A stretch of DNA of 64,000 nucleotides from Coffea arabica. Taxonomy: Eukaryota > Streptophyta > Magnoliopsida > Gentianales > Rubiaceae. The DNA lies in assembly GCF_036785885.1 (NCBI RefSeq), contig NC_092312.1:13720001-13784000 (forward strand), written 5' to 3'. The stretch's first letter is position 1. Each line of letters starts with the position of its first letter. A program made the translations under genes and the position numbers. Shown one piece after another: positions 12,366-25,444 of the stretch. The notes beneath the pieces were generated by a model. It worked only from the letters and a program-made list of their open reading frames with translations, did no database searches and was not told where the DNA came from.

Positions 12366-14314
12366 ATAGATATAGGCAAATACAGAAAATTTGTGAACTA
12401 GTATCCATTTTTATTAGATAACTTCATTATATTTAAAACCTTCATTTATATCATGATGAGTAAAGAGCCTAACTGAACATGACTAATATTTTTCCCTTTT
12501 TTCTTTATTTAAAAAATCGATTTATGTTCTAGAATAGGCCTTAAAATTTCTACTATGTCAAAATCCACAGAGAATTACTTATTTTATCGTTTAGAGGAGG
12601 AAAATAAGAATTATCTTTTCCTGCACCTTTGGTACAACATATCCTTGAAGAAATTTCTATACGGAAAATGGCACAAAGGAAAGAAAAAAAAAAAACAGAA
12701 AAAGGAGAGAAAACGAAAAGAGTTGAAACAAAGCCCTGAAAGTTGGGCCATCAGCTGACATTATCTGCCCATAATAGACCATATATATTCACTGCCGGCC
12801 CGCAACTTTTAAAACACCGCTGTGGGAAATTTCAGAGACGAGAGTTGTTTATTTAGGCTTGGAACGCTCCAATTGAAAAAGAAAAAAAAAAAGTCCTCAA
12901 TAGGGCAATTTCAAAATCCCTATTCAGAAATGGGCTTAGCTATATTACTCTCATAAACTCCATAGTCATCCCATGAATTTTCGACCATTAGTTTTGGTTA
13001 AGCCGTAAAGTTTACGAATTTTAATCTTGTTTAGACTTCTCAATTTTTGCACCAAATTTCAAGTTTTTACATAATCATATTTTGTACAGATTTAATTTTT
13101 CAAGACATTTATACAGAATCAAAATAAATTTAGATGAAATGTTTATTGCAGAAAGGATCTACGCGATCAAGACAAAACCCAAATAACAAACTGCGGCCGC
13201 GCAACAGAAGTAAAACTTGTTACGTTCAATCTTTTCGGGGCTCAGGTGTTCAATGTTTTAGAAGCCCCATTTGTGTCAAGGAAGGTTGATCCGATTGACC
13301 CATTTGAGAAAAGGAATTAGGTGGGAATATTTTTTGAAACTAACAGAAAAATTACAAAATATATACTTAAAATTTTTTGAATGAAATTAAAGGTTGTGAT
13401 TGTAGAATTAAAAAAAAAATGATTGTGATTCTAGAAGTCATAGTTCCGTTTGATAAAACTAAATCTAAATTTTGAAATCTGAATTCTGAAACAGTTAATT
13501 TGCTGAATCTTAAATATTAAAAAAATATATTACTATCTGAATCGAGCATGCCAGTGGGTATGTAGTAAAATTCTAGAGAGAGATATGATGAATAAAAGCA
13601 AATGTGGCAATTTGTTCCAAGTTCTAAGGGGCTTTGGGCGGAATGGGTATTGTAATTTTGGTATTGGAGTTGAAATGGGATAAATCCCAATTATACCTAT
13701 TAATTGATGGGTCATTTTGGGAAATACAGATACTTCGATACCCATTAGGTCCAAATATCTTACCAAAAAATTTAATTTATCCAAAAATTTAGGGAGAAGA
13801 TATGTTCATTCTTACCAAAATGTTATGTCTTTTTAAGCATCTGTTGATCATTCTAGAGTATAAATCAATGCTATTCAGGCTCAGTGGACTAATCTGATTA
13901 CCCAATGCTACTACTTGCTGAGTCAAAAATCATTTTTTATGGTGGTTTATTTTATTCACCATGCAGATCTAGAGATGAACAGAAACTATTCACACTAATT
14001 TGATTATCAGCCACTGGTGTGTTCTATTCAGCTCTGTTCATTGTTATCTGTTTGATTGGTTGCATATGTGGAGTCATCAAAACATTTTGTTGAATTCTAA
14101 TAGAGATTTTTTTTTTTCAAAAAATACCAGGATTTAATGTGGAAACCCTGGAGTACAAGAACATGAGGTTTACTATCTCGGAATTTGGTGGTCAAAACAT
14201 TGCAGGTGATATGGTTTTGCCGGAAATTGAATTATATTCCGCAAAAATGAATTCAGGAAAATATAAATTCACAATAAGATCAAAAGAAATTTAATAAATC
14301 AAATATATTAAAGT

Positions 14315-14345
<31 letters not shown>

Positions 14346-15343
14346 ATTAAAGGAAAAAATATAAAAAAAATAGATTTGGGTATTGGGCAGGATCAGTATA
14401 AATTCATTTCAAAGTGATCCCATCCAACTTAATCCCAAAATACATATGGATAAGAATAGACTCAAATCCATTGATTCGATTTCATCTCAAATCCAAGTAA
14501 ATCTCACACATTCTGTCCATTTTGCCACCTCTAAATAAAAGGGACTGCCTATGACAAAAAGAGGTCTCCTATTGCTAAGTCGTTTGTAGCAAGTAGTAAC
14601 AACCACTATCATGTCTTCTTTTTGAAAGGAAACGCACCATCATTTCTTGTGGTGCAAAAGTTTCACGGGAAGTGTTATTATCTGGTCTCTAGATAAATCA
14701 AATTTTTGCAAGCAAAAGGGACATGCAAAACCCAATTTAAATTGAGAACCATCACTTGAGAAAACAGAATTACAAGTTTAGAGAGGTGGTGCGCATCTCA
14801 ACCAATTTGAATTTACTAAGCACAATCATTGGATGTTGGAGAGAGTGACAGACAGATTCGTCGTAGCTAAATGTTTGTGGAAAGGAGGAGAGGATCGTTG
14901 TTAGCTAGGAAAATGCGGTTCACAGCCCATAGCATAAAAAAAAATATTTACATAATGAATGTTTTGAAAGAAAATATATATCTAACTTATACTTGATTGA
15001 AACTTGCCGTCTAAAGGTAGTATGTATCATCACCATATTCATCCAACAGTCAGACTTGCAGGGTACTGCGATACACACTTTTCTGCTAAACTACCAAATC
15101 CTATGAGGCTATGATTTAAGTTAAAATTCATAGATAATTGCATAAGCTAAAACTTGAATCTATAATGACTTCTCAAACTACGAATTGAAACTATATAATC
15201 ATGCTGAAGTTTTAAGAAGTTATTTGCATAGAAATTAGTAATCTATAGAGTATATATTCATCATCTTGATATTTATCCATCTTAGGCAAGTGATGACAAC
15301 CACTATATGGCTTTTATTTTGATTCAACATATTAAACGGCCTT

Positions 15344-15381
<38 letters not shown>

Positions 15382-15802
15382 GAGCTCAAAAGAGAAGCCG
15401 TACAGAAGTTCTTCGTCTAAAGTTATAAAGGCTATCCGACACAAGTACCACTAGAAGATCTCACACCCTAAGCTAAGTGTGCGAGTGAGACCTCAAGTAC
15501 TCAGTCTCCTTCTAGCCAAGACCACCAGTTTGGAAAAACATTTAGATAGACTCAGTTTAAAGGTCTACTTGTAAATCGTGTGGTATAGTCAAGAATCACA
15601 TGATCATGGCGATGATGTACGAGAATGTGGAAAAAGTATGTATGGAGAGTCTCTTGAATATACCACATGAATCGCAAGTAAGGCCGTAAACCCAATCTAT
15701 CTAGGTGTTTACCAATAGTTTCTGTGAGTATACTGTGTACATCATCTCCTTTGCTAGTGTCTGTGCATTTTACAAGCTAGATTGCACTGAGGGATCAAGG
15801 TT

Positions 15803-17573
15803 TCAGAGAGAAAGAGAAAGCCTTGTGTTGACATCCGATTCACCCTTATTTTGCGCCATGTCCTTGTAGCTCCCAAGACTTCGGCTTAAACTGAGTTGTA
15901 AATCAGGCGACCACTCTTTGCCATCCAGGATCTTATGCTCATTCATCATCTGAACAGAAGGAAGGAAAAATTCAGTAAGATTAAAGAATGCATATTCAAA
16001 TAATTGAACCAATGGTGAAAGAATGTTTATAGCAGAAAATGGGGCATTACCTGATGCCTGTACGGGGACTCAATTTTCAAGATGTTGGCAGGATTATTTC
16101 CGTTCGTTTCAACCCTTTCAGCTGTCAAGCTATCCCTACGATTCCAGTTAGCTCGCTGCATGAAGTAGGTTGCCCCGGCTGAATTTTCCGGTTGATGAAA
16201 TTGATTATAGAGTGGTTGAAAAGGAGCATTGGCCCATTTGCTAGCTGTAGGGTCGACCCTTTTCTCTTTCAAGTGATGTGAACTGAATTCACGTGGTGGC
16301 CATCTTTTTTCTTCAAGAAAACTGCTAGGTCTAATGGGACCATTTCTTGTGGCTCCATGCATGGCATGAAATATGCTTGAATTGCAAGACTTGCCTTGAC
16401 TTTTCATCATACTATCTTGATAGTAAGACCACTGCTGGAATCTGGAAACAGGAGAATGAAGAAAGAGAAGTTAATTAGTAACTTGGACCAAGTTTCATTG
16501 CCTTTGATCACCACTATTTAGGTTTATCAACTGATTACCTCGAAGAGAGAGATTTAGTCTCATAAGGAGATTGGAGTGATGCATTACTAAGAATATTAAC
16601 AATGTTGTTTCCCCCATTGGGGTTGGAGGCTACAACAATTGCACCATTCTGGTATCTGAACTGCTCAACAGGGCTACACATTTGGTCCATTCGCCCTGAA
16701 AAGGGACCTTTTCCTTGCATCCCTCTTTTAGCTAGACCTATTACTGTCAATACAAAACAAACTAGTCAATCTAACTATCAAGACTTTTATGCGGCTAGTG
16801 GTTGAAAGCATGAACAGTGAAGAAAGTTAGAGTTACCTTGTCCAGATTCATCGAGTTTCTTGCTACGATACATCTGAAATCAAGGGGAAGTGATCAGGGA
16901 AATGAAGGATGCAGAAGTAGCAAAAGACACTAGTAGAACTAGTTGTAGCAAAAAGGAGCACTTTCTATACCTGCAAGTGACTTTTTACATGAGCAATGCT
17001 TAGTCCTCGAACGTTCATTAATTGAAGCACCAGTTTTGGAGTTGCTCCTGGCCAAGAAAAGTTAATTTAATTCCATGAGTGGCCATTGCTATATGTTTAG
17101 GAATCTTAACTAGGACAAAACTTCATGACAAATAATGGACTTGGAAAAAGCAAAACAGTAGCGAAGTTCTTTTTCTTACTTTCTTGACCACCTAATCTTT
17201 CAATTGCATGCACAAAAGAGAGATGGAGATCAGGTGTCCATCTGAGCCTCGGCAGTTTAGATCGATTATATTGACGAACCTTTTTCTCATTTCGTTCGAC
17301 AGATGTACAATAATTTTCTGAGTTTCCTTCGCTTGATTTCTCGCAATCCACAAGACTCAAGTCAGGAACCTCACTACTGGTTTCCTCATCTACATTGCTG
17401 CTTGCTTCTTCATTCAAATCAATGGATGAGATATTCAGTGAAGAGTCTGGTGATGTCTGTGCTGTATCATCCTCATTTCTATCGCTCTTTAATTTTGCAT
17501 TGACATCAGAATCTTCAACCATCGCTTCACAATTGAACTCTTCAGCTAAAGTAGTTGCACTTTTAGTTGACAT
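15803..17573 (-). CDS. GARP/G2-like MYB-related transcription factor with EAR motifs, six exons, 416 aa
   Basis: Exons in order of transcription: 17573-17180, 17047-16971, 16873-16837, 16743-16539, 16441-16051, 15949-15803; introns of 93-132 bases. Joined, they give one frame of 416 residues. The GARP DNA-binding domain is at about 105-163: SKLPRLRWTPDLHLSFVHAI, then RLGGQERATPKLVLQLMN, then VKSHLQMYRSKK. SHLQMYR, rather than SHLQKYR, places it with the KANADI-like G2-like proteins such as Arabidopsis At2g38300 and At2g40260. It should act in the nucleus. Three possible EAR repression motifs are seen: DLNEEA at 52-57, LQLSL at 385-389 and LSLSL as the last five residues, so it is probably a repressor. 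The fourth exon could start six bases later (16737) without changing the frame. A 21-base acceptor-like end just before the ATG (TGTGTAG) hints at a leader intron. It is not part of the Arabidopsis gene order I recall. Confidence 0.88.
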
Positions 17574-17815
17574 TTATGGCTACACATGTTCAAGAAGTGA
17601 AAAGTAATTAATTATCCAGATCTAAAATTGGAAGAAGCAATTGGGAAATTAATAAATTAAAAGATTAATGGATACACATTGGGTACGCGTTAATTAAACA
17701 TCTAAATCATATTTAACCTAGCATGTTAATACACATCATCCATCATAATTAATGGACTCCCCACATACGAAATTTTTTTTCAAATTAACTATACTTTTCC
17801 AAAAAAAAAATAATA

Positions 17816-17967
17816 GATTAATCTTATATACACTGACAGTGTATATACTTTCATCATTAGATGTTTGTCACATAATCTAAATTTGAATTTGAAACTCACA
17901 TTTTGCATATGTGTCATACATTCAACCATGATAATATATATAATGTCAGCATATATAGGATTAACTC
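17816..17967. mobile_element. Small MULE-type MITE, copy A of a three-copy family
   Basis: The left end reads GATTAATCTTATATACACTG. The right end, on the other strand, is GAGTTAATCCTATATATGCT; both continue with GACA. The middle has CATGTGTCAT-like and ATCCAACC-like words shared with copy B. Flanks AAAATAATA and AAAACTAATA form an imperfect 9-10 bp target duplication. Confidence 0.75.
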
Positions 17968-19463
17968 AAAACTAATACACGAAACGCCTTGTAACGAGTA
18001 CCCAATGAGCACTCATTAATCGTAAATTTAGTTTTTCTTCTACATAAAGGAAGATACACCAAGGTGAGGTTATTAGCTGAATTTTGTGTTTTTTTGGATG
18101 TACATCCTTTCATTGTATGGTCATCAGTCTTTTCCCTATTCAATACTAATAACTTTCAACGCAGAGCACCCAACAAGATAATAACGGCATTGTTGCCGGT
18201 GTTACCCAGAGAAATTAAGTGCCATCTATGCAATAAGTTAGTTTTGGGGGAAAATGAAGTGTTGATCATGTAAGAAAATATTAAGTCTCTCTGAGTATGT
18301 TGTTCCAATGTGAAGCATGCATGGATCATTAGGGTTAAGATTTTCAACTACTCTATTTACACTTTTACAAAATAACACCTGTCTGTGACGTCATCGAACA
18401 CCTATCCAAAATAATCTTTGTGACTACACCGATACCTAATCTTTTAATCTCATAGTAAGATTAAGAAGGATGAATATGTATATAGGTGTTAATGGTCCGA
18501 TTACTAGTTCGTAGTGCAGGAGGGCAATCATTCGAATTTCTAATCATCCTATCTCCTCCCATGGGAACAAGAAGAAGGTCAAGAAAAAACAAAACAATTT
18601 TTTGTCAAGTAGCAAGCAACTAAAATATCCTTCATTCATGGGCTCATCTACCTACTACCTTGCCGAGAATTCACAGGCCACGAATAGATTATTGCACTAT
18701 GGTGCAAGTTCATTCGTAAACTTTAATAACAAGAAAAAAAAACATTGAAATTTCAACTGAACAGAAAGTAGAATACGGATGACCACGTAAGCTTCAATTA
18801 CTATATAAGCAAAGGGTATTAACCTAGAAATAGTACTTTTACCTGATTAGATGAGTGCAAAAGAAGGCATGAAACCTTAAAAATGAGAAGGAACTTCTTT
18901 ATTCTTGAGAGAAACTCAAACAAGAAGAGAAAAATGGAGAAGAGAAGGGAGATAGCCTTTCAGTTTTGGGTCAGCATAATGTGATGTAGAAGAAAAGTTC
19001 AGAAGGTTATAAATGAGTACATACGTTGATATGGAACCTCTTTCATGAAGCAATCAATTTCCAACACCTACTGTGATATATTTCCTCAAGTTTCCTAGTC
19101 ATGATTAATTTTCAATCACGCAAAAGCTCATACTTGTCTAACAGCTTGACCGTGTAAGAATATTACCAATCTCTCATCTTTTATTTGCCTTTCATGTTTT
19201 TTTTCTGATGTATGAATTCTAAATCATGATCAAGTAGTGAACTAGTTACAAATATTTGACCTGTACCTAAGATTAAAAGTCATACAAGAAAGGAAGAAAC
19301 ACAGAAAGGAACAAGCAAGCAGGAGGAAATGAAACCCTTCACTTGCAAGGTGAAACCCTCTAGAGGTGGGCTTTTAGACCGCAAAACTGAGATATAGAAG
19401 CAGTAAATATCTTCAAATTTTATGTGTTCATTTTCCTTGTAATTTGTGGGATGTCTGGATCAT

Positions 19464-19484
19464 CCCCCCCCCCCCCCCCCCCCC
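19464..19484. repeat. Run of 21 cytosines
   Basis: An uninterrupted C21 tract in AT-rich DNA, about 1.9 kb upstream of the GARP start. The complementary G21 could form G-quadruplexes and the C strand an i-motif. Length is likely unstable, and read errors are possible in such a tract. Confidence 0.85.
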
Positions 19485-22400
19485 ACAACACACAAAAATA
19501 ATAAAATAAATAAAAGACCAACCTAATCAGAAGGTAACTATTATGGCTCAAACGAAAAGTAATTAGCAGAAACCCGTGATTCATGCAACCCCTAAATCAA
19601 TCAAAATTTCTATAGAAGAGGGAAAACAGTTTAAAGAAGGCAAGTATAACCAAAAGAATTCATCGGATCCGTAGATACAAACCATTCAGCGAATTAATTT
19701 CTTGATTCCTGAGCTTCCAACACCAGCACTTGCTTGAGATGATTATCAACTATGCCACAGCTTCCAAAACTTTTCTCAGATGATTAATAGAATTGATGTC
19801 GATGACGAGTTATATACTCTATCAATCGGGCTTCACTCGAACTTCCAAAATTCTGAGCTTAAGCAAGATTTAAGTTCTATTGTCAAAGTGAAGAAAAGAT
19901 GTAGGAAAGAGAAGAGGGAGGGATATAGTTGGCTGATGGGAGGACAAGCAAGGAGAACTAAAACTTGTATTATTTTCTGGTCGTTTGTGATCGAAGTTCA
20001 ACTCAAAGAAAAGGGGATCAAGTTTTCAGATGTTTCAAAAGAGTTAAATAGGTAATCCAAAGATTGAAATTCAACGTTGGACGGACAGTCCACTTGTGCT
20101 CATAATAAAGCAATAATTCTTCCATTATGAAATATGGATACAGACGAGACTGGTCCCTTTGGCTGGTTGAGAGAGTATCATGTGACTTTCTAAAGGGGTT
20201 ATATTTTTTCTTGTGTTAGTCCTCTCTTTGACAGTTGTTCAAGGTAGGAATTAGGAATTAGGATCTTTCTATCTCTCTCTCTTGGTGGTGGCCTCTGATT
20301 AAATTAGTTTGTTTGACCTTTGTTGCAGACTCCTTCAATTAATTTATATGTGTATGGTGTTTGTTGAAATTTGAAAAATGTTGTATATTTAAATGTTGCT
20401 TATAATTAAATTGTGATTCTAATGTAGGGACAGAAATGGTTGCATTTTTCTTCTTTGACAGATCAAAAATGGTGTTGGAGATCAATCCACATAACTACAG
20501 AAGAATTTGCAGTCTTATCATGTAAAATGATTCAATTAATACACTTTTTCATCAAAAGTTTTGTTTGACAATCGTGTTGCATGCACAATCATATGAAAAA
20601 AATAAATGTATAATTAGATTGGGTCATCAAATGAAATGACTTAATTGATTAAAAAGCTTTTCACTCGCATATTTAAATATTTTTGGCACTCATATTTCAT
20701 GACTAATCCAAGTAAACTTCAAAGATTTTCAGGACAAAGTTGATATAATTTTGAAATTATCTCTTCCAGTCCCATCAACTGGATGTGAATCTAAAGCATA
20801 TCTCGTCATGGTTTTCTCTCTTTTTCATTTTTATATTTTTTCATGGACATGATGAAAATGAACTTAATTAAAGGTGAGAGGGAATCTGAAATCTAAATTA
20901 TTAAGTACTAAAATTTTAACATTTGAGAGTATTCTATATTGATAAATAAATAACTTATCACTTATTGTTTTGAATACGTTTTGCCTAAACACTTTAGAAT
21001 TACTAAATTAATTAAGACATTCTTTTTTTTTTTTGTTATCAAATACGTTTAAATATATTAAGGTATGAACCTATTAAATTTAAGTTCTAAATTGGATTAT
21101 CAAATATGGCCATAGTCTCAAACTGGCTGAGGGTAGCTAGTATTGATTCTGGTTTAAGGAAACCTTAAACTCAATCCCAAGTTAATGGGGACGATAATGA
21201 GACACTAAACTGTGATTCTAAGGGGTGAATGCCATACTAGTGCATTCAATAGTCACTTGAGCCTCATCACTTATCTCACAGCAGTTTTCAATCCTAATAC
21301 TGGAAACCACCGCTTTAATTGAGCCTCATTAGATACTAATGCAGCAATACTATAGAATTTCAGTATCTAAAGGTAACATCCTTTTCCGTTTGGGTCAAAA
21401 AAACAAAAAAGAATACTACTAGTTTAATATGGGACTGAATGTTAACAAGTTTGCTCAAACTAGTTGATTAGATTCAAAGAATTGAATTCTGAGTATGTAT
21501 TTCTCGAAATTTTTGGGGTAACAAATGGAAGCTAAAAGTCCAAAATTAAGTCAATTTTGGTAGGACTTCCATATTCAAACTGGTAGAATTGACCCATTTG
21601 TCATAAGCAACTATTCAACAGTAAATGAAGCATGTTACCCTTCTACCTGCACTTTTGACAAACATCCGCACTGCCATAGAAGCAAGCGTAATTTGGACGT
21701 ATGATCCAATAAAAAAAATCATATATAGAATTTTCCTCGTCATAGGAGTAATGGAAGATTGAAATCCCTTTCCTTCCCTGCTTTCAGGAAAAACGAGAAA
21801 TTGAAATTTCAGTCTTAGGACTTTTGCTCCAATGAATGTAAAGAAAATAATGACTCCGGCAATGAAAAGTCATAAGCTTAATATACCAGTCTCGAAGCCA
21901 TGAAGAGTCTTCTTTTGGTGCCATATTGACTTGGCTTGGACGGTGATTCACCTATTATAAACAGGCTAGATTTACGAAATACATTATTGACAACTTGATT
22001 TCAACAAATATATATATATATATTTATATATATATAATGGGAACCATGATTGCATTTCACCAAACAATTCTCATGAATTTGCCATTTTCTTCTAATTTTG
22101 ATACTTTAAAGTGGAAAATTTGATTACATCGTATGCTGAAAGTAATTATTGTTACCTCTAACCCTATCTTTAAACTTAGAAGTGTCCCTTCTCAAACATG
22201 TTTCATTTGTTCAATGTGCACGGTCTGCATTCTTTGTGTAAATAGACCAGATTTTCTTTTTGGAAAGATAAATACAGTCCAGCTGATAATGATATGATTA
22301 TAAACAAAAAATAAAAAAAAAAAAGATGAAGATAGATGGGTTGACGGAGAAAAAATGCATGCAGTACCAAATTTCTTCTCTACAGGGTCACCGAATTGCT

Positions 22401-24674
22401 TGAATTATAGAGCCAAATTTCCGTGCAAATAGGGAAATCCTGATATGAGTTGCCGAAGTTTTAATGCATTGTTAGTCAAGGAATTCTTTCCATAGTTGCA
22501 TTTCAATGATTGACTCTATTTAACATATTTCATACATCCCTTGAGCCTTTACCGTGCTAATATGGTCTTCTAAACCAAATTGTAACCACAATTAATCTTT
22601 GAAAGGTCCGATTTGTTTCTTCTAACAAAAGTAGCTAGGTCAAACACCAACAAGCAAAAATGTCATAATGTGTATGTTGTCCACTTTCAAGCATGTGTAC
22701 GCATGGAAATTGTCTACAAATTATATCCACAGAAATTCCAAGTTTTTGTCATAGGAACTGTTCTAGAATTGGACTAGGCGTCATGGGGGTTTTAAAAAAT
22801 TAAGCATTAGAGGTACCTACATGCCTTAGAAAATTCTTGATTTCTTGTCTTCTCGTGCGCATGGGGATTGGAGAGAGTTGACCTCAAGTATTTTAAGACA
22901 ATGGAATCTTTCAAAGAATCGTTTCATCATTTTTCCCATTAGTTATTTGTCATGGAAACAGACGTCCAACCTAAAAAAAAAAAAGAAGCATATGCATGCA
23001 TATAATGATACGTCATGGTCCATAAAAATGGACCAAAATTTGCATGGGAGCATAAAGTAAATGAGAGCACCAGAATGATTGCTTTCAAATGAGGAATATA
23101 TTATTCATAAGGGGAATTTTTGGTTTATTCTCGCTACTTTTCAGCATTCTATCTTCTGCATGGCTGCATCCAATAGTCCACCTCGATTTGGAATTTTGAG
23201 CATTTTGTATAGGGGTCAAATTGCAGTCTTTAATTAATCTTGGGCTGTTTTCTTAAATGTAAAATTCTAAAAAGGTGACCATGCACTTTGTCAAAACCTT
23301 TCAGAGAGGACACTGCTTTCCCTAGATTAATTCTTCTTGAGGGCCCCTCTCTTTCTTTGCATTTTAATTTGACCAAAAGCACTCATGGAGCAGCCAGCTC
23401 TTACCGGCCTAAATCAATAGGTCATGCTGATCACAAATCTAGATTGTGCATATAATTTTTGAACTTTGTCCCATTCAACACAACTTGTACCATGTGTATG
23501 AGCTGGATCATATAGTTTCTAATCAAACAATTACGTCAAGGTTTTTGCTTAATTTCAATATACAGATGAACCCAAATCCAGTTAAACTCTGTTTTTGCTT
23601 CTAGTTTTTGTTTCTTGCAATATATCCTTTATTTCTGCATTGCCCGCAACAACTTTAATTTATAGGTCAATCCTTTCTCCTATGCATGTCAATGTACGTA
23701 GGTCCAATTTCACTAGATAAAATTTGTCACGCAAGAGAATGAAAGATACAGAAAAAGGAAAAAAAAAAATGGAGACCTTAGAACATTGCAATTTGTCATG
23801 CGAGGAGCCGCAAATGCAGCAAGTTGAGCTCTTTGTTGCGTCATAGAGTTTAATAAATTAAATCTTGGGGAAAGTACCTTAACCCCCTTATATATGAACA
23901 TCACCACTAACAATTCTTCAAAAGAAAGAAAAAAAAAAAAAGAAGATCACCACTAACAACTGTTTCAAGGGAACAACGTTCATAGCTTTCGGTTCAATTC
24001 AGGTTCAGCCGCAAAATGTCAAAGATGTTGGGGATTTTTCTGCCGACAGGGGGGAAAAAGGATGCTGTGATTAAGTAATTAATGTGCTCATGACTTTCGA
24101 ATGTTTGCTTGCCATAAAATCAATTATGCATCTCATCTATATTACTATTAACAAATGCCCTTTTGTCCTGGGATTGGACTTTTTCTTGAACCATCAAATT
24201 CGAGATTTTGATTTAATCAACAAGATAAACGATACCAATGGTCATTGAACTTTTGGCCGTCTTTCTATCTAGTCTTCCAACTTTTAAAAGTGCCGATCAC
24301 GACTCTTGACTTATGAATTTGGTTCTAAATATTCTTTCCAGTCCAGACCGTATAACAATTTTCACCTTGCCTCTAAGATTTGATTGAATGTCAATTCTCC
24401 TTTTCTAAGTTACGTAAATAGTAAGGCATAACTAGTTCTTTATACTAGCTTTTGTTAACTATTAATGGTTGACAAATTTGAGATAAAAGAAAATGACAAC
24501 GCTATCTTTCTAACAATTGACATCCATAAATTTGTCAAATTTGGGCGGATCGATTTCATGGCTTCCGCTATCCTCTTCTAGCTTCCTCCTAGTATAAAAT
24601 AAATTGTAAAAAAATAAAATTTATGATAGTCCTTTTTTCTAATTGATGTTAGTCTATTGCACTAAAACCTTCTT

Positions 24675-24835
24675 CTTCTTCTTTTTTTTTTTTTTTGGAT
24701 TTAACTCTCCTATCCCTCCCCAAACCCTTCTTACTCCCAAGAGTTTCAACCAGGATTCTAACCCTGAATCTTTAAAAAAAAAAAAAAGGATTTTAAGACC
24801 CTCTTTTGACTACTGAGCCGATCCTAGTGGTTGTC
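24675..24835 (-). mobile_element. tRNA-derived SINE, copy 1
   Basis: On the minus strand the element begins near CCACTAGGATCGGCTCAGTA, carries a degenerate box B around GGTTAGAATCCTGG and ends in an A-tail (the T-run at about 24682-24696 on the plus strand). It is flanked by similar words CTAAAACCTTCTT and CTAAAACTTCTT, a likely target duplication. An internal A-run at 24774-24787 may be a second tail. A related copy is at 56262-56402 (shared AACCCTCTTTT and ATCCTAGTGGTT). Confidence 0.6.
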
Positions 24836-24989
24836 CTAAAACTTCTTTGACAATGCGTTGACAGCTAATGTAAAACAATTTATAAAAATATACATCCATC
24901 ACAAAACCTATTTGGTAAATTCAAGGATATTGGTGGTGATGTTTAGTTCTTTCTAAATATGGGGCTCAAAGAAACCACAAACGAAATAG

Positions 24990-25444
24990 TGTGTTGGATA
25001 TTTTAATAAAAGATATCACATATTTATTTTGAATTCAAATAAAATAAATTACAAATTCTTTAAATAAATTTTCAGTTACAAATTGAAACATTTAAATGTG
25101 TAACTTATGAGATTTATGTCTTGCTTTTGTAACTTATGTAATGATTAGGTTTTATGAAATCATTTAGTAATTTTCTTTTTTTTTTACCGCTATACAATGA
25201 GTCTAGACTTTTCAATTTGTAACTGAAATATGAGGTGTTAATTCCTATTAATGTTGGTATTTTAATATACCTAATTTCTTAGCCTATATATATAAGGCAT
25301 CTATCAATCAAACCAAATACATACTTTGCTATCTCTATACTACGTTCTATTTTTCCTCCACTACTATAAGAGTTTATAAGGCAAAGAGCAGTGTTAGTGT
25401 GAGGTTTCTGTCTTGCTCCAATAGTGTAGATTGGAGTAGACTAT
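24990..25444. other. Possible LTR-like sequence left of the foldback element
   Basis: The start TGTTGGATATTTTAATAAAA (24992 onward) resembles the beginning of plant Ty1-copia LTRs. A TATA-like box lies at about 25285, followed by a CT-rich region. Sequence right of the foldback element (27255-27410) could be the rest. No coding region or second LTR was found, so this is only a suggestion. Confidence 0.25.

Larger units (their letters stand above)
9918..15802. other. Intergenic between the DUF688 and GARP genes
   Basis: About 5.9 kb without a gene I can support. It holds GA/AG microsatellites (10219-10240, 12333-12362, 15346-15377), a TA run (14315-14340), the gene-like relic near 12.0 kb and a short phrase at 13231-13320 that reads like coding sequence (NLFGAQVFNVLEAPFVSRK) before a stop. 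The first few hundred bases probably include the DUF688 3' untranslated region. Confidence 0.5.
17574..24674. other. Upstream region of the GARP gene and gene desert
   Basis: About 7 kb with no gene I can support. It holds a MITE (17816-17967), a poly-C run (19464-19484), a TA-rich run at about 22007-22036 and CT-rich stretches that may include the distal leader of the GARP gene (about 18.8-19.0 kb). A 91-codon open frame at 19780-20055 has no domain and was not accepted. Confidence 0.5.

Noticed and set aside
19780..20055. 91-codon open frame on the plus strand
   Set aside because: Protein-like in places but lacks a domain, a homologue I know, or good flanking splice sites.
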